Source: Prevotella sp.
GTDB taxonomy: Bacteria > Bacteroidota > Bacteroidia > Bacteroidales > Bacteroidaceae
Length of the DNA: 51,666 bases
Assembly: GCA_017509155.1 (NCBI GenBank)
Contig: JAFWQE010000177.1
Location: forward strand, 1-51,666
Reading direction: 5' to 3'
The position numbers were made by a program, and so were the translations under genes. The notes under the pieces are model-generated. The model made no database searches. It saw nothing but the letters and a program-made list of their open reading frames with translations, and was not told where the DNA came from. Each line of letters opens with the position of its first letter. Positions within the stretch are counted from its first letter, which is position 1. Of this stretch, positions 24,399 to 37,748 are shown in pieces.

Positions 24399-27300
24399 TT
24401 AAATGTAAAGCTTAAATCCGAAGTTATAACGTCTCACTGTGGGGTAAGCACCGCCACCGCCACTGAAGTTCATACCATTACCTGTCACATTACCCTCACG
24501 GTCGTCGGGCATCTTTGTAATCAGGAAGAGGTTATTACCGTTCACATATATCTTCAGGCTGGTGAAGCCAAGCTTCTTAATCCAGCCCTTTGTCCAGGTG
24601 TAAGCCACCTCCACATTCTTGAGTCGGAAGTAAGAACCGTCGAAGAGATACTGTGTACCGTCGTTGTAGGCAACCTGAGAGGTGAAGCGAGGAACGACAA
24701 CCTCACCTGTTCCGTCCACAGGATTCCACCATGTACCATTGTCATAAGCCGTAAGCAGCTTATTGTTGAACGAAGGCAGACCCACGTCACGGGTAACGCC
24801 TGTCACACCGTAGAGCTGTGCAAACATGCTAAAGCCTTTCCACTCCCAGCCGATAGTGGCATTGTAGGTGTGTTCCGGGTTTCCGGTGTAACCGTAAGGA
24901 GCCTGGTCGTTGGTCTGGTCGACAACGCCGTCACCGTTGAAGTCCACGATATAGTGGTCGCCAATCAGCACTTGCTCGTCGCTGGTCTGACGTTCCGGTG
25001 AACTATAGAGCTCGTCGTATGTCGAGATGAAGCCGTTGTCGATAAACGAATGGAACTGTCCCTGGGAATAGCCCTGAGCCTTGCGGTAGGACGGGAACAA
25101 TGCGGGGTCATCCTTCAGCTTGATCACGTTGTGGGCGTATGTGTAGTTGGCGTTTGTCCAGAAACGCATGCCGTTCTTCAGAACCTTATTGAAGCGAACT
25201 TCAACCTCGAAACCAGAATTCTTCATCTTACCCTTGTTGATGTCAGGCGTTCTTGCTGCACCGTAGTATGACGGAACGGAACGCTCGCCACCTGAGATGA
25301 AGATATCGTAGCGGTCGTCGCGGAACCAGTCGAAAGTACCTGCGAACATGCCGCCGAGGAATGAGTAGTCGAAACCGATGTTCTTCTTCGACACCGTGGC
25401 CCAGCGCAGGTCAGGCATGGCAATCGTTGCCTCCTTGTATCCTACGAAGGGACTGTCAGAACCGTCGATGGACATTTTGTAGCCATTTCCGTTGTTGGTG
25501 ACCTCCCAACCTGTCATGTATGCGAAACGTGCACCAGAACTGTCATCACCAATTTCACCGATAGATCCACGGATCTTCAGCATATCGATGATTCGCTTGT
25601 CCTTCAGCGGTTTCATGAACTTCTCTTCCGAGATCATCCATCCGGCAGCTCCCGAGCAGAAGAATGCGAAACGATTGTCGGGAGAGAACCTCTGCGAACC
25701 GTTGTAGGCACCGTTGAACTCAGCGAAATAGCGGCTGTTATAGTCGTAAGTGGTACGGAACACCCAGTCCTCGCGACGATTCTCGAGTTCGCTATTAAAA
25801 GCATCAATACGACGCTTCCAGTTACCCATTGCTGTTATATTGTGCTTGCCGAACTCGCGTCCCCAGAAGAGCTGGAGCGACATTTCCGTTGCACGGAATG
25901 TCCTGCTGACATTACCATATTCATCTCTCCAGTCGCGGCTTTCGTAGAAGTCGAAACCCGTCTTGGCGTTAATCTCGTCAGCCCAGAGCATCTGTCCGTC
26001 TTCAGGAAGGATGTAGGCCTGTTTCTTGGTGTGAGTGTCAGAAATACCGCGGTCAGCCTCGTCGAACTGGTTGTCCCAAGAGATGGTGCCTCGTGCGACA
26101 AGACCCTTTGTAACGAAGTCGAGCTTCTGCTCAACGGCAAAGTCGGTGAACACACGCGTGATGGTTTTCAGCTCATAACCCGATGTTGCCACGTTGGCAG
26201 GAGAGTTGGCGATGTTAGACACCAGCTTCGAGTAACCCCATGAACCGTCAGAGAACTGAACGGGGAAGAGGTTAGGAGCCATACCGTAGGCACCGGCCCA
26301 GTTCTGCTGCTGGAAGAACTCGCCATTATTACCATAATAATAACGCGGGGTCTTCTGCTGGGCGTTAGAACCAGCCAGGTTAACACGGAACTCTGTGGTC
26401 TTCGTAATCTGGAAGTCAAGGTTTGAACGCACGTTCAGACGATTGTAAGTATAACCGCCCTCATAGCCCTGGTGGTTGTCCCAGATCTTGGTCATGTCAC
26501 CTTCGTTCTGGAAGTCGAACGACACGAAATACTTCACAAGTTTCGTACCACCAGAAATATTAAGGTTTGTATTATACGACAATGCCGTGCTCTTGAACAT
26601 CTCGTCCTGCCAGTCAATGTTCGGATAGCGCTCAGCCTGACTGTAGTCGCCGAGGTAGATACCGTCGGCAGAATAGTTAGGCTTCACGGTGTAGTCCTGA
26701 TTGCGGAAGTTGTCGATGAATGTCTGCGGACGGTAGTAAGCCCAGGATGCAGCGCCGCCCGTGGGCAGAGCAAGCTCGTGCTCAATGGCCTGGTTGCGCA
26801 GCATGTAGGCGTCGTATGAGTCGTACTTGCGCGGAAGTTTCGACACAGCCTTCAGCGTAGCATTGAAGCCGACGTCGATTCTTGCCTTACCTTCCTGACC
26901 ACGCTTGGTGGTGATAAGGATAACGCCGTTAGCACCTTCCACACCATAGACGGCCGTGGCAGATGCGTCCTTCAGCACTGAAATGGTTGCGATTGACGTG
27001 ATGTCTACCGACTTGATTTCACGCTTCACGCCGTCTACGAGGATCAGCGGCTGGGCGTCAGTGTTCCAGGCTGCTGCACCACGGATGTAGATACGTGGGT
27101 CTTCATCACCAGGCTGTCCGGTAGAAGCGATGGTCGCAATACCAGGAAGGTTACCGGTGAGGGCGGCACCCACACTACCGATACCGGCTGCGCGTTCAAG
27201 CACTTCACCCGTTGTCTGCGTGATGGCACCTACCACAGAAGCTTTCTTCTGCTGGCCATAGCCGACAACAACCACTTCTTCAAGCTGGGTATCGTCATCT

Positions 27301-27632
27301 TCAAGCGTCACTCTGTTCTCTCTGTCAGATGTGACTCTCACTTCTTTCTCTTTCAGACCAACGTAAGTCACGATAACAGTACCCTTACCACCTGGCATTT
27401 TTAACGAGAAGTTTCCGTCGATGTCGGTAATAGTTGCATTCCTTCGGTTGTCCTTCTGAACAACACTTGCACCAATAACCGGCTCGCCGCTGCTGTCAAT
27501 GACGACACCCTTGACTAGGCCCTGAGCAAATGATGGCAATGCAAAAACCATCATAAGCAGAGCTAGAACCGATGTCTTTGACGATGTCTTGCGCATGACA
27601 AGATTCATCATCACTTTCAGTTTTTTTGTCAT
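24399..27632 (-). CDS. xusA: SusC-like TonB-dependent transporter (first pair)
   Basis: A 1077-residue outer-membrane transporter opening the core operon. It has a signal peptide (about 1-36), a CarboxypepD_reg-like domain (about 40-115, VKGVVIDSSGEPVIGASVVQ... TDIDGNFSLKMPGG...), a TonB-box-like stretch (LEEVVVVGYGQQKK), a plug (about 135-240, with PLILVDGVKRE and GANGVILITTKRG), and the barrel to YNFGFKLYI. XusA homologues are among the most strongly xylan-induced genes in P. bryantii and Bacteroides. The start at 27632 follows a 106-nt leader from the promoter at 27745-27774. An alternative start at Met13-14 of the listed frame would shorten an unusually long n-region. Confidence 0.95.
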   Translation of the reverse strand: MTKKLKVMMNLVMRKTSSKTSVLALLMMVFALPSFAQGLVKGVVIDSSGEPVIGASVVQKDNRRNATITDIDGNFSLKMPGGKGTVIVTYVGLKEKEVRVTSDRENRVTLEDDDTQLEEVVVVGYGQQKKASVVGAITQTTGEVLERAAGIGSVGAALTGNLPGIATIASTGQPGDEDPRIYIRGAAAWNTDAQPLILVDGVKREIKSVDITSIATISVLKDASATAVYGVEGANGVILITTKRGQEGKARIDVGFNATLKAVSKLPRKYDSYDAYMLRNQAIEHELALPTGGAASWAYYRPQTFIDNFRNQDYTVKPNYSADGIYLGDYSQAERYPNIDWQDEMFKSTALSYNTNLNISGGTKLVKYFVSFDFQNEGDMTKIWDNHQGYEGGYTYNRLNVRSNLDFQITKTTEFRVNLAGSNAQQKTPRYYYGNNGEFFQQQNWAGAYGMAPNLFPVQFSDGSWGYSKLVSNIANSPANVATSGYELKTITRVFTDFAVEQKLDFVTKGLVARGTISWDNQFDEADRGISDTHTKKQAYILPEDGQMLWADEINAKTGFDFYESRDWRDEYGNVSRTFRATEMSLQLFWGREFGKHNITAMGNWKRRIDAFNSELENRREDWVFRTTYDYNSRYFAEFNGAYNGSQRFSPDNRFAFFCSGAAGWMISEEKFMKPLKDKRIIDMLKIRGSIGEIGDDSSGARFAYMTGWEVTNNGNGYKMSIDGSDSPFVGYKEATIAMPDLRWATVSKKNIGFDYSFLGGMFAGTFDWFRDDRYDIFISGGERSVPSYYGAARTPDINKGKMKNSGFEVEVRFNKVLKNGMRFWTNANYTYAHNVIKLKDDPALFPSYRKAQGYSQGQFHSFIDNGFISTYDELYSSPERQTSDEQVLIGDHYIVDFNGDGVVDQTNDQAPYGYTGNPEHTYNATIGWEWKGFSMFAQLYGVTGVTRDVGLPSFNNKLLTAYDNGTWWNPVDGTGEVVVPRFTSQVAYNDGTQYLFDGSYFRLKNVEVAYTWTKGWIKKLGFTSLKIYVNGNNLFLITKMPDDREGNVTGNGMNFSGGGGAYPTVRRYNFGFKLYI

Positions 27633-27667
27633 TTAGGTTTCAGTTAATATTTTATGAAAATTTATAA

Positions 27668-27745
27668 GCTAATCGATAACGGTTGCTAATTTCTTGCGGT
27701 AGATATATAAGGGCTACTAATACTCAAATAATTGATAACGTTTGC
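27668..27745. promoter_or_regulatory. Imperfect direct repeat in the xusA leader
   Basis: Two similar 18-19-bp segments lie at 27668-27686 (GCTAATCGATAACGGTTGC) and 27727-27745 (AATAATTGATAACGTTTGC), 59 bp apart, between the xusA promoter and start codon. AATTGATAAC recurs at 31571-31580, upstream of the GH43 operon. It could be a regulator or RNA-level site; I cannot tell which. Confidence 0.35.
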
Positions 27746-27774
27746 AAAAGTAATGAATTTTTTAATATAAACAA
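27745..27774 (-). promoter_or_regulatory. Promoter of the core xus operon
   Basis: On the minus strand: TTG (27774-27772), a 19-bp spacer, and TACTTTTG (27752-27745), matching the Bacteroidetes consensus. The surrounding DNA is very AT-rich. Transcription should start near 27738. Confidence 0.8.
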
Positions 27775-27809
27775 GGTTTTAAAACGCTTTTTTTTTGCCG
27801 AAACAAGAT

Positions 27810-27842
27810 TTTGAAACAACGTAAATACTTATTGAAACAAAT
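27810..27842 (+). promoter_or_regulatory. Candidate regulator box: TTGAAACA pair, 21 bp apart (copy 1)
   Basis: TTGAAACA at 27811 and again at 27832 (inside ACTTATTGAAACAAAT). The same two boxes with identical spacing lie at 28472-28504, in front of the esterase gene. Further GAAACA motifs occur at 27800, 27853 and 27891. The site lies 36 bp upstream of the -33 box of the xus operon. A 21-bp direct repeat (two helical turns) suits the AraC-type output domain of the HTCS, but this is inference. Confidence 0.5.
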
Positions 27843-27899
27843 TATATATAAAGAAACATTAAAAAATAGTTCGTTTTTCCTTCGTTACATGAAACAATG

Positions 27900-28128
27900 C
27901 TGGATGCAGCACCCAGAGTGAATCGTCAGATGCGTCGAGGTGCACAAAACGAACGTACAGGAACACATTTCGACAAGGCACAGGCGCAGGGAAACGGCTG
28001 TGGGCGCCATCTTGGCGAGGGAGGACGCTTTCGGGCCGTCTGATGTCATTCCCACTGCAATAAGTGACTCATGGAACGCAGTCGAAACATCCTGCTACAT
28101 TTGACAACAACGATATGAAAGGAAATGA
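27900..28128. other. Divergent intergenic stretch with no recognised feature
   Basis: This is the middle part of the gap between the core operon and the esterase gene. It is more GC-rich than the promoter zones on either side. I see no convincing ORF, tandem repeat or terminator in it. It may be the remnant of an older gene or an upstream control region. Confidence 0.3.
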
Positions 28129-28129
28129 C

Positions 28130-28370
28130 TAACTTTGCAGCAGAATACAAAATACGACGAACAACACCCGCCAGAATGCCTGAAGGCACCCATGCCGACG
28201 GCTTGCAGCATAGACAAACCCAAACCTTGCCCTTCAGGCTTCCCTTCAGAAGCAGGGCGGACAAGGCTACCTTAATAATTTAAACATGATATAGTTAGTG
28301 CATGATAGTAGGAACTGTAAAAAGCAGTTCTTTTGAGAGGTCACATCGGGAGGTGCGGCCTCTTTTCTTT
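28130..28370 (+). ncRNA. Candidate structured small RNA with promoter-like box and terminator
   Basis: A TAACTTTG box (28130-28137) fits the -7 consensus, although the upstream TTTG lies 26 bp away instead of about 19. The following sequence is rich in stems: GCCTGAAGG (28178) pairs exactly with CCTTCAGGC (28231); CCTTG...AGGGC...CAAGG and GAACTG/CAGTTC (28313-28331) also pair. A terminator-like hairpin (AGAGGTC/GGCCTCT, 28336-28363) followed by TTTTCTTTTT ends it. No family is recognised. It may instead be a leader or an unrelated fold. Confidence 0.3.
28335..28370 (+). terminator. Intrinsic terminator-like hairpin
   Basis: AGAGGTC (28336-28342) pairs with GGCCTCT (28357-28363), one G-U pair, followed by TTTCTTTTT. 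It stops any transcript entering from the divergent gap before the esterase promoter. Confidence 0.55.
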
Positions 28371-28471
28371 TTCCTGCCGCCAGCAATACCTTGGGAAAGG
28401 CCTGAGAGACGCCACAAATGGGAAAAATGCATCTTCAAAGGGAGACAAACGCTACTTTTCGCTTTTATTTC

Positions 28472-28504
28472 TTTGAAACATGAGAAAAACTTATTGAAAC
28501 AAAT
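28472..28504 (+). promoter_or_regulatory. Candidate regulator box: TTGAAACA pair, 21 bp apart (copy 2)
   Basis: TTGAAACA at 28473 and 28494, the second within ACTTATTGAAACAAAT, exactly as at 27827-27842. It ends 27 bp before the -7 box at 28532, so a bound activator would touch the -33 region. That region has no TTG of its own, as expected for an activator-dependent promoter. Confidence 0.55.
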
Positions 28505-28520
28505 CTATAGGTATATATAA

Positions 28521-30572
<2,052 letters not shown>

Positions 30573-30610
30573 GCAGGAAGGCACATTGCCCTCTCCCACC
30601 CCATAACAAT

Positions 30611-30650
30611 AGTGGCCGTTTCCGCATCAATCGGAAGCGGCCACTGTCGT
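30611..30650 (+). terminator. Terminator of the esterase gene
   Basis: The stem AGTGGCCGTTTCCG (30611-30624) with CGGAAGCGGCCACT (30632-30645) has one G-U pair and a 7-nt loop, and is followed by GTCGTTTTC. It is 39 bp after the stop codon. Confidence 0.85.
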
Positions 30651-30670
30651 TTTCTCTGCTTTCAGTAGCT

Positions 30671-30776
30671 ATGGAATTGCAGGAGTTCAGGAGCAACAAA
30701 CATTTCAAACGTCAGTATGCCAGCGCTTAAAGTATTGTCAGTAACTCCTGCCACTCCTGAATTCCAGCAACTCCCG
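30671..30776. repeat. GGAGTT/AACTCC palindromic repeat
   Basis: Left motif GGAATTGCAGGAGTTCAGGAG and right motif AACTCCTGCCACTCCTGAATTCC surround about 50 bp that contain GTATGCCAGCGCTTAAAGTA. It belongs to the same loose family as 40255-40417, 48961-49115 and 49153-49211. Confidence 0.6.
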
Positions 30777-30832
30777 TACAGATTGCGCCCTTTCATGCTT
30801 CACCTCCTTTCTGCGGCTGTGGCGGTTGCTGG

Positions 30833-30854
30833 TCAGACGGAGAAGCGTCTGACA
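30833..30854. repeat. Short hairpin (GTCAGACG / CGTCTGAC)
   Basis: An 8-bp perfect stem with a short loop just before the 88-bp tandem repeats. Function unknown. Confidence 0.5.
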
Positions 30855-30865
30855 CGGCGGCCCTC

Positions 30866-31084
30866 ATTCTTTAATTCTCTAATTCGTGATAAAGAAAGGA
30901 GCTCAACTTGTTTGTCACGAATTTGAGAATTAGAGATTCTGGGGCTGGATATGATTCTTTAATTCTCTAATTCGTGATAAAGAAAAGAGCACAACTTGTT
31001 TGTCACGAATTTGAGAATTGGAGATTCTGGGGCTGGATATAATTCTTTAATTCTCTAATTCGTGATATAGAAAGGAGCACAAGA
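30866..31084. repeat. 88-bp tandem repeat of hairpins (2 full copies and a part)
   Basis: The units start at 30866, 30954 and 31042 with exact 88-bp spacing. The third breaks off after about 43 bp. Within each unit AATTCTCTAATTCGTGATAAA is nearly the inverse of TTTGTCACGAATTTGAGAATT, so every unit forms a hairpin of about 20 bp. Copies one and two differ at only a few bases, indicating recent duplication. No coding frame runs through. Confidence 0.85.
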
Positions 31085-31283
31085 TAAAATCGTGAAAGGA
31101 GAATGGTGGCTATCAAGAAGAAGATAACACCTAACAAGACCAGGAATCAGGGCTGTATATCCAGTCTCCCCGCTACATTCTCTCTTATCTGATGGAGGAA
31201 TTGCAATAGCCAAAACTGGCGATTGCGCCCTGCTTTCTTGACAATACTGACGGGCAAAAGCGCCAGTCTTGCAGAGCTATTCC

Positions 31284-31371
31284 AATGGAATCGTTGAACA
31301 AAACCATTGGAATCGTTCAACAAAATCAATGGAATCGTTGAACGAAATCAATGGATTTGTTTCAGCAAACT
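31284..31371. repeat. 22-bp iteron-like tandem array B (4 units, inverse to array A)
   Basis: Units of exactly 22 bp start at 31284, 31306, 31328 and 31350 (for example AATGGAATCGTTGAACGAAATC). They are the reverse complement of the units at 11699-11852. Both arrays end in a divergent unit beginning AATGGATTTGTTTC. An ACTGGCG/CGCCAGT stem (about 31213-31268) stands before it. The array lies 250 bp upstream of the GH43 operon promoter. Confidence 0.85.
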
Positions 31372-31622
31372 GCCGTTTTTCTTTCGTTTTTCCGCCATTT
31401 AAACCGCATTTAATTGGCAGTTTCGGCAGCCGAAACGGCCTGATGCCCGACAGCAAGAGTCTAAAACCGGAAACGCAGAGTGTCAGACAACCGTTCTTCG
31501 TCTGATGCACATAACGGCAGATGATGGAGGACAGACATAGAAACGAAAGAAAAGAAGAGATTCGTGTTACAATTGATAACAAATATGATACAACGTTGTT
31601 ATGGATTGTCAGTGGCTTTTCG

Positions 31623-31630
31623 TACCTTTG
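31623..31630 (+). promoter_or_regulatory. -7 promoter box of the GH43-GH10-GH8 operon
   Basis: TACCTTTG, 24 bp before the start codon of the GH43 gene. The -33 region is weak (TTG at 31606 or 31596, neither at the ideal distance), which would suit control by an activator. AATTGATAAC at 31571-31580 also occurs in the xusA leader. Confidence 0.65.
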
Positions 31631-31654
31631 CAACCACAATCATAAGAAAACTTC

Positions 31655-33304
31655 ATGAGCACACTGAAAGACTCGTTGCTGGGTGGCCTGTTCGTAGCGA
31701 TGGCCATTCTGACATTCTCCACCGAGGCCCGTTCGCAGGAGTCTCGGCCGGACGCCATCACCAACCCGATGCTCTGGGCCGACGTTCCCGACCCCGACGT
31801 CATCCGCGTGGGCGACTGTTTCTACCTGGTTTCCACCACCATGCACCTGATGCCTGGTGCACCCATCATGCGGTCGCGCGACCTGAAGAACTGGGAAATC
31901 GTCAGCTATGTCTACGACCGACTGACAGATTCTCCGAAATACGACCTCAACGAGGGCACGGTGTATGGCCGCGGACAGTGGGCCACATCGCTGAAGTTCC
32001 ACCAGACGGCCGCCGAGCGCCGCGCCGGCAAGCCCGGTCGCTTCTACGTGCTCTTCGCGCCCAACGAGGCGGGAAGCATGGGCGACACCTACATCTATTC
32101 GGCAGAGAAGGCCGAGGGTCCGTGGACACTGGTGTCGCGCATGCGTCATTTCCACGACTGCTCGCTGTTCTTCGACGATGACGACCGCGTCTATGTGGTC
32201 TTCGGCACGGGCGAGATGATGGAGCTGAAGTCAGACCTCTCGGACGTCGTCGAGGGCTCCTATCGCAAGATTTTCGAGCGCGAGGAGGACGAGACCGGAC
32301 TGCTGGAGGGCAGCCGCATGATCAAGCACCGCGGACGCTACTACCTGCTGATGATTTCCCACGTGTGGGCACCGGGGCGCCATCGCCGCGAGGTGTGCTA
32401 CCGCACGAAGGACCTTCGCTCGTCGTGGGAGAAGAAGACCATCCTGGAGAGCGACTTCGGAGGCTTCCCCCATGTGGGACAAGGCACCATCGTCGACACG
32501 GAAGACGGCGACTGGTATGGCATCATCTTCCAGGACCGTGGCGGCGTTGGCCGCGTGCTCACGCTGATGCCCTGCCGATGGATTGACGGCTGGCCCATGC
32601 TGGGCGACGAGGAAGGACGCATTCCGCTCCATGTACGCCCGCTGGTGAGCGGCGAACCCACCCGTAGCATTGTGACGAGCGACGACTTCGACACTACTAC
32701 GCTCAACGTCTGCTGGCAGTGGAACCACAACCCCATCGACGCCGCCTGGTCGCTGACCGAACGTCCTGGCTGGCTGCGGCTGCATACAAATCGCGTGGTG
32801 GAGAACCTCTATCTGGCGCCCAACACGCTGTCGCAGCGCATGACAGGTCCCACGTGCAGCGCCACAGTGGAGCTCGACCTGAGCCATCTGAAAGACGGCG
32901 ACTGCGCCGGCTTTGCCGCCTTCAACGGGCAGTCGGGCGTGTTGTGCGTCAGCAAGCAAGGCCGGCAGCTGCGTCTCGACATGCAGGAGCAGGAGGTCAG
33001 CCTCACCGAGCGGGAGAAGGCCGTGAAGAGTGTCGACGTAAAGACCATTGAGAGCGCCGCCCTGCGCCAGAGCCACCTGTGGCTGCGCATCGACGGAGAC
33101 TTCATGCCCGGCCGCGACATCGCCACCTTCTTCTACAGCCTCGACGGCGAACAGTGGACGAAGATTGGCAGCGACTACAAGATGCGTTTCGACTACCGCC
33201 GCCTGTTCATGGGCACCCGCTACGCCCTGTTCTGCTACGCCACCAAGCGCACCGGCGGCTATGCCGATGTGGCAAGCTTCCGCCTCGGTCCCACACAGCA
33301 GTAG
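31655..33304 (+). CDS. GH43 glycosidase (subfamily 12-like; beta-xylosidase / alpha-L-arabinofuranosidase)
   Basis: A 549-residue secreted enzyme (signal peptide about 1-27). The five-bladed propeller catalytic domain (about 35-330) has general base Asp46 in VPDPDVI, pKa-modulating Asp168 in FHDCSLFF and acid Glu218 in GLLEGSRM. A C-terminal concanavalin-like beta-sandwich (about 350-549, SDDFDTTTLNVCWQWNHNP ... FFYSLDGEQWTKIG) is of the type found in two-domain GH43 enzymes. Such enzymes remove xylose or arabinose from xylan oligosaccharides; sequence alone does not separate the two. It is the first gene of the operon with GH10-CE1 (50-bp gap) and GH8, which argues for a role on arabinoxylan fragments, probably in the periplasm. 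Confidence 0.88.
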   Translation: MSTLKDSLLGGLFVAMAILTFSTEARSQESRPDAITNPMLWADVPDPDVIRVGDCFYLVSTTMHLMPGAPIMRSRDLKNWEIVSYVYDRLTDSPKYDLNEGTVYGRGQWATSLKFHQTAAERRAGKPGRFYVLFAPNEAGSMGDTYIYSAEKAEGPWTLVSRMRHFHDCSLFFDDDDRVYVVFGTGEMMELKSDLSDVVEGSYRKIFEREEDETGLLEGSRMIKHRGRYYLLMISHVWAPGRHRREVCYRTKDLRSSWEKKTILESDFGGFPHVGQGTIVDTEDGDWYGIIFQDRGGVGRVLTLMPCRWIDGWPMLGDEEGRIPLHVRPLVSGEPTRSIVTSDDFDTTTLNVCWQWNHNPIDAAWSLTERPGWLRLHTNRVVENLYLAPNTLSQRMTGPTCSATVELDLSHLKDGDCAGFAAFNGQSGVLCVSKQGRQLRLDMQEQEVSLTEREKAVKSVDVKTIESAALRQSHLWLRIDGDFMPGRDIATFFYSLDGEQWTKIGSDYKMRFDYRRLFMGTRYALFCYATKRTGGYADVASFRLGPTQQ

Positions 33305-33348
33305 CCGCAATCATTCTGGAAAAATTATTAAAACCATTAAAACCATAA

Positions 33349-36908
<3,560 letters not shown>

Positions 36909-36950
36909 CACATACGAAGGGAGAAACGACATTCCCATCACAATCAACAT

Positions 36951-37002
36951 AAAAGAGTCTGGTAAGTGTCACGGCCATCGGCCCGCACTACCAGACTCTT
37001 TT
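36951..37002 (+). terminator. Terminator of the GH43-GH10-GH8 operon
   Basis: AAAAGAGTCTGGTAAGTG (36951-36968) pairs with CACTACCAGACTCTTTT (36986-37002), with a small inner CGGCC/GGCCCG stem in the loop. It works in both directions. Confidence 0.88.
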
Positions 37003-37117
37003 CATTTAGGCAGGCAGGCCGCCCGCATAGGAGTACATCATTTCTTTGGCAATAATATCGCAGATGGCACTATATATTAGCCGACATATATACTCGTGAT
37101 TCGTTTGCATTTTTCTG

Positions 37118-37242
37118 GCGCAGCCACTCCACTCCCATCTCAGAGAAGGAGCAGAGGTGGGGTGTAAGTCTTTCGTGAGCAAAGGACACGTTCACCCCAC
37201 CCCTGCACCCCTCCCCTAAAATGGGAGGGGAGTAGCTGCGCA
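37118..37242. repeat. G-rich palindromic element (type 2, second copy)
   Basis: GGCGCAGCCACTCC... at the left is inverse to ...GGGAGGGGAGTAGCTGCGC at the right. The right arm (CACCCCTGCACCCCTCCCCT) matches the copy at 12011-12136 almost exactly, whereas the left arm has decayed. It lies between the GH8 terminator and the GH31 promoter. The stretch 37243-37420 shows nothing recognisable. Confidence 0.75.
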
Positions 37243-37455
37243 CAGATGGAAACGCACATTTGAAACAGAATGTGAATCTTCATTCTTCTCCTGGCTCCTC
37301 GGAGGTGCCAACGGCAATATTGTTTCCATTTCTTTTTGATGGAAACAAAAACGGATTAAAACAGGAGTTTTGTGTTAGTAGTATCCGAGGAAAAAGAGCG
37401 TCCGAGGCAGCCCTTGTAAGTACGTGAAAAAAAACTGCCAATTAAACTACGTTTT

Positions 37456-37493
37456 GACGGCAAATAAAGTGATTTTATCTGCCGTCTTTTTTT
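37456..37493 (+). terminator. Hairpin with T-run before the GH31 promoter
   Basis: GACGGCA (37456-37462) with TGCCGTC (37480-37486) and inner AATAAA/TTTAT pairing, followed by TTTTTTT. It may block read-through into the GH31 operon. AAACTGCCAATTAAA just before it resembles a piece at 31366-31421. Confidence 0.55.
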
Positions 37494-37606
37494 ATGACTC
37501 ACACTAAACACATGGCCCACGGCAAGCGACGCCCAAAAGTGGGCGCATTTTACGAATCGCAAAAAAAATGTTACATGGGGGAAGAGGGACGACCAGTTTT
37601 TTTTAT

Positions 37607-37614
37607 TACCTTTG
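37607..37614 (+). promoter_or_regulatory. -7 promoter box of the GH31-GH97-GH95-GH43 operon
   Basis: TACCTTTG. No TTG at -33. Predicted leader of about 125 nt before the GH31 start at 37749. Confidence 0.6.
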
Positions 37615-37748
37615 CATTCGCGTTGCTGCATGGCCGGAGAACAGACAAAAAGCACTGGTCGCCACATGCCAAAAAGGGAGAAGCAACGTGAGGGGAAGCA
37701 GAAAAAAGGCTTTTGGAACTTACCTCTGACAATTCGCACTGAAAACAA

